A stretch of DNA of 12,674 nucleotides from contig JALLAZ010000703.1 in the NCBI GenBank assembly GCA_036939755.1, forward strand, positions 1-12,674. The letters are read 5' to 3'. The notes under the pieces were generated by a model. It made no database searches. It had not been told where the DNA came from and saw only the letters and a program-made list of their open reading frames with translations. Below, piece after piece: positions 6,955 through 12,674 of this stretch. Source of the DNA: Stephanodiscus triporus. Its lineage: Eukaryota; Bacillariophyta; Thalassiosirophyceae; Thalassiosirales; Thalassiosiraceae. How positions within the stretch are numbered: the stretch's first letter is position 1; each line of letters opens with the position of its first letter. The position numbers and the translations under genes were made by a program.

Positions 6955-9564
6955 ATGGCCGAAGTCCTCTCCGCCGACGCCAATAAGGGCGAGGATATGA
7001 CCGTAGTAAGAGAGACGATCGAGGAATTCATCATAGGCAAAGACAAGGTTGACTTGCCTCAGGACTACTTGTTTTCTCCTACTGCTGCAGCAGCAGCAGC
7101 TGCCGTCGTTGACCAGGTTGACTCTCCCCGCGAGACTTTATCGAAGAGCGACTCGGAGGAAACTGTCGTCGCAACAAATAAGCACGCCTGGGTATCACCA
7201 AACAAGAACGACGACATTCCATCGACGATGGAAAGTTCTCCCTCGAGCGATGACATGAAATTCGAAGCGAAAGTTTCGAGTGCATCCGACGTGATTAAGA
7301 AGCTACTTGATGGTTTCGTGAAGAGGAAGGAAGAGGCATACATCAAGACCATCGCAGGTGAGGAAAACTCCGATCCCGACTTCGATGCCGAGTACGCGAC
7401 AGACTTCGAGGCTGCAAATGAAGAGTCCGAGGTGAACCTTACTGTCATTGGCAAGCGATTGGAAATTGAAAACTCTGCCGGTGTTGCCACTGAGGCGGTT
7501 CTCCAGGCGTCGAGTAAGAGTTTCGCCAATATTATTCACGGAGAGAAACGAGTAATGTTGGTATTACCGTCTCAGGTAAGCTCTAGACGATGGATTTCCC
7601 TTGCACACATTGTGGTGTTTCTATCTCAAAATTAACTTCCACCTCAATACGTAGAAGACTAGCGAGCTGGGCTCCACCCTCGAATTGTCCGAGACTTTGG
7701 CCAAGTCGCTTGGAATCACGGATGAAATAGTTGGTCTCAAAACAACCGCACTTGTAATTGATGACGAATCATCGGCATTCAAGTTCCACGGAGAGTGTGT
7801 CATTCCATTTTCCGCGCTTGCATCGGGCCAAATCACGAGAATGATCAAAAACTCTGACGATGGAGTTCCATCCTTCAATTTGGTTACATCGAACATTGAA
7901 TCCTACCTTGGCAACGACCTAGTGCCATCTGTCGAGTCCGAGTCCGAGGTGGACGACAAGGAGACTTATGGCGAGGAGTCATCGTCTGGAACGACGCGAG
8001 AAGGGGTTCTCCACACCGAGACATTTGCTCAACTGATGGAGAATTCGGACGAGTTCGACCCGTTCGAGAAGAACGCTCTATTGAGGTTTGGCATCGACAA
8101 CGCCGGGCAGGGCAACATTCTCTATCGGGCCTCGTTCCGTGTTGCGTAAGTAGTAGTACCTCGACCGTCATGAGTTCGACCCATTCAAGAAGACGCTATA
8201 TTTAGCCATATCTCTAATCCAACGTATCCTTTGAATCGGGCACAGCGTTTTCATGGGCGATATGTCATACTTTGTGCGAGGCCTCAAGAAAATTGCAGAG
8301 ATCTTGCTCAGTGCCGATGCTGCGCCTGCGAACAATGACAATAACGAATCCCCAAGGAAGGTATCGATGACTATCTTCGGGCTCACTGACTTCGTCATCT
8401 CTGCCGACGAACTCTTCGAGTCGGATGATGTCACTCCTCTTCAATACGCAACACTTCTGGATGCAATTTTCTGTGAACATTCCTCGATTCAAGCTTTGTT
8501 TGACTTGTATCACAACCCTGACTTTCTTCTCGCATGTGATTCGGACGAAGATATAGCAGCGAGTCTTTGCATGCGCGATCTGATTCATCTCGCCAATAAG
8601 CTCGAGCCTCTACAGCCCCAATCTTCGACCAGCGACGACCTTCTCAAATGGGCAATCAAGACTGGTATTCACAACTTCTCTGCTACCATGTCCGCTGACA
8701 CTGAAGTGCCCCAGGAGTTTGTCAACATAATCTATCACATGTTCAGCAGCGGCGATGAAATGGTGCTTAGTGCTTGCCAAAACTTCGTAAAATCGAACGA
8801 TTGCGATGGTATCGTAGACATGCTCTTCCGGGAATGGGACATCTACCGCGGCAACAAATCATTCCTTTCAGATGATGCCAACTCCTACCAAGGACCAGTC
8901 CAAGTCCTACCCGAGGTTGAATCGTCCTTGATCAAGACCTTTGATAGCACGGCCACCAACGGCAAATTTCCCTCGTGTCTTCTGACCGGAGTGGGGTGTC
9001 TGGTGGATCAGCAAGAAATGTCGGAAGACGCAGCGGTAAAGATTCTCGTGTCATACGCCGAGGGCGACAATCTTTTGCGTGATATATATGACCACTTTAT
9101 TGAGTTTGGCGGTGTGGACGATTTTCTCAAAATGGTGAGTTTGGTTTGTTATTTTCCCACCGTGGCGTTGAAACACACTTGACATCACCCGGCTTTCATT
9201 CGTTCCTCTCAAGTTAAAATTGGTCGCATCAACTGATAGAGAAGGGTTTGTCGCGTCTCAAAGCGAGGCGACTTCGTCTCTAGCACCTGACTCGGAAAAT
9301 GCCTTTCGATCAGCCCTTGAAGAAATGAAGAGAGACGGACTATTCAATCAGGTCGACATCGCGGCCCTTCGCCTCGCTTCGGCAAGGAAGGATACAGAGT
9401 TAACGCGGGCATTGGCAGATTACCGTAACAACTACATGGATTTGGAAACATTCAAGCAATCTATCCTGAATGTTGCGGAACGAGTCATCCAGGGGGCTGA
9501 AACGGATATGGTCACCGACGGCATCCTCGTGAGGACCAGGGACTCCAACAACATTGGTTTGTGA
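6955..9564 (+). CDS. Unrecognised 783-residue acidic soluble protein
   Basis: Exons 6955-7575, 7655-8145, 8246-9134 and 9214-9564 join in phases 0, 2 and 0 as LPSQ/KTSE, FRVA/VFMG and FLKM/LKLV, coding 783 residues. Donors are gtaagc, gtaagt and gtgagt; acceptors gtag, acag and caag. The start at 6955 is the first ATG in its frame. Residues 1-110 are low-complexity, Ser/Asp/Glu-rich, with a seven-Ala run at 44-50 encoded by a GCA repeat. Residues about 300-330 are another acidic disordered segment (ESESEVDDKE). The rest, especially 370-760, alternates hydrophobic and charged residues in long helix-like blocks, suggesting a helical-repeat or scaffold fold. No signal peptide, membrane span, zinc-binding motif or nucleotide-binding motif is seen. 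I do not recognise a family and assign no function. It is head to head with the multi-span membrane gene and convergent with THF1. Confidence 0.85.
7084..7104 (+). repeat. Poly-alanine trinucleotide tract
   Basis: Seven alanine codons in a row (GCT, four GCA, GCT, GCC) lie inside exon 1 of the 783-residue gene. The four identical GCA units could slip, changing the length in whole codons without breaking the frame. Confidence 0.9.
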
Positions 9565-9886
9565 ACGTAGTTGATGTCGCAATAACACAAGAATGACTAC
9601 TCTACTTTTTTCAAGAGATGTCAAATGAGACCGTCAAACTCGGTGACAAAAATTTGACACTAGTACAAGCGAATATATAGAGCCGTGAGAGGATTCCTTT
9701 TACTGTTCTTAGATTTTTTTTCCAAAATAATCATCTATTTCGTGGTCTTTGTTGATAGAACTATTCTCAAGCCCAATGATGAATGCGAGAATTTTATTCC
9801 GGTGTGGGAGTACAACCCTTTAATTGAACAGAAAAAATGTACAGTGTCGCGTTTGGATTTGAATGTTCTGCACACGGCCTCCATTT
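9565..9886. other. Convergent intergenic spacer before THF1
   Basis: This AT-rich 322-base gap lies between two stop codons. GTCAAA at 9633-9638 and TTTGAC at 9653-9658 form a weak hairpin about 70 bases after the 783-residue gene's stop. A frame running through here on the plus strand begins at a GTG and overlaps THF1 in antisense, so it is not called. No RNA gene is seen. Confidence 0.45.
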
Positions 9887-11214
9887 TTAGGCCACTTTCT
9901 CCTTATCCACTTCTTCTTGCAGTTTTACTGCCTTCTCTGCCGCTTTCAATGCCATCTCTGCCTTGGCTTCGAGGCGGTCCGCCATGCGCTTCTTCTCCCT
10001 GATCTCAATTTCCTTCATCATGGTCTCCATCATGTCAAGTTTGCCCTTTTGTTTGAAGTACAGGTCGCTGTCGGACTGTTCCCCGAAGAATAAAGAGATT
10101 GAAAAGGAGTAGACATAATGATAGACGATTAAGCTGAGAAGGCACGATGACATCACTCCAAATCTAAAATCCATTTACGTGGGTAAAACTCACGCATGCC
10201 GTGTAGTAAGGCTTCTCCAAGCACTTGCCCATCCAGTTCTCCATAACGTCGTAGGCAACGGACATGTCCTGTTCAATGCCGACGATTTCCATGATCTTGA
10301 TCAAACCGATCCCGAAGAAACGGGAGTACATCCAGTACTCATCCCCCCTCGCGGCGCCGGCAATCGCGGCGAGCAAGGAATCACCCTCCCCCCTCAGGGC
10401 GGCGGCCACCTCCTCCTTCGTCTTCCCCTGCGCCCAGGCCGCCAATGCGGATGCTTCGGCGTCGATCTCGGATTCGTTCAACCCCACGGACTTGATCATC
10501 GCCGACTTTATGCGCCTGGCGGTGTCCTGCTCGGGGTAATTCTTCAATACGAGGTCGAGGACCGCGACCAATCCGAGGCTGAAGACTGCGTCCTTCCGGA
10601 ATCGGGCGTTGACCTTGATGAGGTGGAGGGATCCGACGAGGTCGGTGCAAATGCCCTTGTAGAGGGCGTTCACGGGCGTGCCGAGTTCGTCGGTGAATTC
10701 GGTGAAGGCCTCGCCGACGGTGCGGACCTTAGCGCCGGCGAGGTTGCCGTATTTCCGCGCAAAGTCGGTGTCCGCCTTGCCGGGCGAGTATGAGAGCTAA
10801 TTTAGCGTGCGAATAAAATTGAAGGGTGGTGAGATGGATGGGATGGATCCGTCGAAGGTATTGAAGAAAAATCACACTACGAGACAATAACAGCGCATGC
10901 AAGCCTGCGATGGACTAGGTAGACGCCACCCTCTCGAACCCATATGGCTCATTTCGATAAAATTATAACCATGTTGGAGCCAACGCGCCCACCCCTCGCC
11001 CCTGCGTCGGTTGTCTTATTTTAAGTTGATGTGCTAGTAATAAACTCACCTCTTTATCGAGTGCTTCGGAAACGCTGCTAGTGAAGAACGGCGAGCCCGT
11101 CATGGCAAGGCCACTGTCGCTCGCCCTACTTATTGAAGACGAACAAGTGGTGGTCGTGAATGCCGACGCGGGGGCGGCCAAGATGGCGAGTGAGAATGCT
11201 GTCGAGAATTTCAT
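9887..11214 (-). CDS. THF1: Plastid THF1/Psb29 (thylakoid formation 1) with diatom-type targeting sequence
   Basis: Minus-strand exons 11214-11050, 10796-10194 and 10075-9887 code 318 residues. THF1/Psb29 acts in plastids in thylakoid biogenesis and photosystem II dynamics and repair. Residues 1-18 are an ER-type signal peptide ending APASA, followed by Phe19 and a Ser/Thr-rich transit-like stretch, the two-part signal used for complex plastids. The mature part begins near the exon 2 start (LSYSPGK). Family features include [24 protein letters not shown] (113-130), NYPEQD and [14 protein letters not shown] (212-225). Exon 3 codes a charged helical tail from about residue 268, rich in Glu, Lys and Ala, matching the C-terminal coiled coil of the family. 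Introns (11049-10797, 10193-10076) both have GTGAGT donors and are phase 0. The first intron separates the targeting peptide from the enzyme-like body. Exon 2 is distinctly richer in G and C than exons 1 and 3. Confidence 0.93.
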
Positions 11215-11656
11215 TGCTTTTGTAGTTCGGCAAGCTAAATGTAAGGTACTATTTTTCGTTGTATGTGACGGGGTGGTTTGGTCAATCAAATGAATTCGAA
11301 GTTCAGGGTGAGACAAACGTTTGGCAAGGTGGATTGGCAAAATGCAAAGCACTGTAAAACCATTCGGGTGCGAATAATTATTGAGCCGACGACGATGAGG
11401 CAGAGAGCGCAGCCAGGTCACACACCTTCTTCTAAGAGATATCGCCAGCGACAGCAAGGATGATACGGTAGTAGATACGATACGAACTGATGAAGGGTCA
11501 AGGTTTGCGAGAGGCTGACGATGACAGGGGGCAGACGTCGCTGACGTGTGGTGTTTGGTTTCCTCTTTGGCGCGCTCTGTGGGCTGTGGTGGGTTCGGTT
11601 GTGTGACGTATTTTTCAAACGCAGGAGCAAGGGAGGAGGGAGGTGCAAATAATATT
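11215..11656 (-). promoter_or_regulatory. Presumed THF1 upstream region with bZIP-, E2F- and GTATCGTA-type motifs
   Basis: This region lies upstream of the THF1 start. It contains TGACGT at 11542-11547 and 11604-11609 and GACGTC at 11534-11539, all ACGT-core bZIP-type sites; TGACGT is the core reported for aureochrome photoreceptors of stramenopiles. TTTGGCGC at 11566-11573 fits the E2F consensus. TACGATAC at 11476-11483 is the complement of GTATCGTA seen in both divergent promoters. These are base matches only; binding is inferred. No supported gene lies here. Confidence 0.4.
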
Positions 11657-11693
11657 GTTACCTGTAACTAAAGTTACAAGTAACAACAGTTAC
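11657..11693. repeat. Periodic GTTAC/GTAAC inverted-repeat array
   Basis: GTTAC and its complement GTAAC alternate five times, starting at 11657, 11664, 11673, 11680 and 11689. The gaps are 2, 4, 2 and 4 bases, a strict 16-base period. GTAACT-AA-AGTTAC (11664-11677) is a perfect palindrome within it. A weaker copy (GTTGATAACTAAAG) follows from 11713. It could be a cluster of protein-binding sites or a decayed repeat end. Confidence 0.8.
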
Positions 11694-12674
11694 AGCTAAA
11701 CAACACAAATAAGTTGATAACTAAAGCTAGCTACAATGATGTAAATAAAGTTATTATGAATTTTCTATGCTACTATCCCTAACCATCCTTCTATGGTATG
11801 CAGCCATGCACGCCCCTCTGCTTGACGTATTGCATTAGTAGGATCTCCTCCCTCCAATCGTCTTCCTCTCAAACTCAAAGCATGTTGGTGGGCCAGGCAG
11901 CCGTGGAACAGCACTGTGCTGTGATTATGGGCCTCCATATACCACAGCTGGGCAACAATAGATGTATTATGTATTGGATAACATGCAATACAGGTCGTTG
12001 GACCTGTTCATATTTGGGGTGATGGTGAACGGTGCTGTGCACAGTGTGGAGTGTCAATGCATTCTCATCTGTGTTTCTTGTGAAGGACATTGTGTCGTTT
12101 GCTCATAATGGACAGGCAGGGGGCACAAGCACAAGGACAGTGAAGAGATGCAGCATAGGTATAGGGTTGTCTTAGGTAACATCATTGTTGTCATGATATT
12201 TGCAAAGGTGCTGTGCCTCCATCCTCCATTGAAACTGCTTGAACATGGTGGGACGCCTCCTGGTGTTGATGTGGATGTCCCGGATAGCAGGATCAGAGTC
12301 AATGCACAGTGTACCATTTGGAAGATGTGAAAAATAGTTCTAAATTGGTACAACATCCAAGTTCAAATTTGTGAAAAACAAACAAATTACCCCTAACATG
12401 CTGGTGGGACCCCCCCCTCCCGCCATTTTTTTCGCCATCTCTGCCACGGCTCAAAAAAGAGGGATTCGATTCCTCCCCTGCCCAACCACCTTATTGACCA
12501 TATCTTGGGCCATGGGTGCATTTAGAGAATGATCGAAAGTTCCGTCCCATCTCACTTTGCCATGCGCTTCGATCGGTTATTCGATATTGGCGCTGGGACG
12601 TGCGCTTGTGGAGCTAGGTACAAGATCTCTTGGTAGCTATGTCCATGAGCTCTATCATTTCAGGGGAATGACAG
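11694..12674. other. Right-hand region without a supportable gene
   Basis: About 980 bases hold no convincing exon. One perfect hairpin is present: arms ACAGGTC (11990-11996) and GACCTGT (12001-12007) around GTTG. A 10-base palindrome CTGTGCACAG lies near 12034. On the minus strand, 12339-12172 is open for 55 residues with a protein-like composition but no start codon and no family I recognise. C- and T-runs lie around 12409-12435. Near the right edge an ATG at 12562 opens a short frame, which might be the start of a gene running off the window, but nothing supports this. Confidence 0.4.
11990..12007. repeat. Perfect 7-base-stem hairpin
   Basis: ACAGGTC and GACCTGT flank a four-base loop (GTTG). 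It stands alone, without a following T-run or other RNA-gene features, so its role is unknown. Confidence 0.7.

Noticed and set aside
6588..6986. A 132-codon plus-strand frame across the divergent promoter
   Set aside because: It overlaps exon 1 of gene 4 in antisense and the start of gene 5 in another frame. Its product resembles no protein and ends in low complexity.
9685..10002. A 105-codon frame with hydrophobic start near the THF1 3' end
   Set aside because: It begins at GTG rather than ATG and runs antisense into the last THF1 exon, whose helical tail explains the open frame.
10179..10793. A 204-codon frame antisense to THF1 exon 2
   Set aside because: Shadow of the GC-rich THF1 exon, which has strong family similarity on the other strand.
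12455..12488. A tRNA-like T-arm and CCA (GATTCGATTCC, then AACCACC)
   Set aside because: No D arm, anticodon arm or acceptor partner can be found upstream; the loop register is also wrong.
12562..12674. Possible first exon of a gene at the right edge
   Set aside because: Only about 24 codons before a stop, or an unproven GTACAA donor. Nothing beyond an ATG and a pyrimidine-AG at the edge supports it.

Overview
This is eukaryotic nuclear DNA, most likely from a diatom or another alga with a red-derived complex plastid. The genes are split by short GT-AG introns, mostly with GTAAGT or GTGAGT donors. The plastid protein THF1 starts with a signal peptide ending Ala-Ser-Ala followed by Phe, the diatom-type (ASAFAP-like) plastid-targeting signature. 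No prokaryotic operon, rRNA, tRNA, CRISPR array or intact transposon is visible.

Splicing the frames by hand gives six protein genes, strictly alternating in strand (+ - + - + -): (1) PCID2/Thp1, a TREX-2 mRNA-export subunit, 185-2130 (+), six exons; (2) an unrecognised single-span membrane protein, 2362-3611 (-), two exons; (3) ribose-phosphate pyrophosphokinase with a long, apparently mitochondrial N-terminal extension, 4013-5680 (+), two exons; (4) an unrecognised small multi-span membrane protein, 5995-6720 (-), two exons; (5) an unrecognised 783-residue acidic protein, 6955-9564 (+), four exons; (6) plastid THF1/Psb29, 9887-11214 (-), three exons. All 13 inferred introns begin GT, end AG and keep phase. 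Only the acceptor of the first PCID2 intron is in real doubt.

The gene pairs 2/3 and 4/5 are head to head, with 401 and 234 bases between start codons, and probably share promoter regions. Pairs 1/2, 3/4 and 5/6 are tail to tail, with 231-322 bases between stop codons. The last 1.46 kb carries no gene I can support. It holds the presumed THF1 promoter, a striking 16-base periodic GTTAC/GTAAC array and some hairpins.

The genes share no pathway: mRNA export, PRPP supply, thylakoid biogenesis and three unknowns. What they share is architecture. Introns lying near the start codon are long (165-344 bases), later ones short (79-118), and in several genes the first intron falls inside or just after the targeting or anchor module. 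I see no evidence of a novel defence, mobile or biosynthetic system. The points most worth following are the PRPP synthetase extension, the three unrecognised genes and the repeated promoter motifs.
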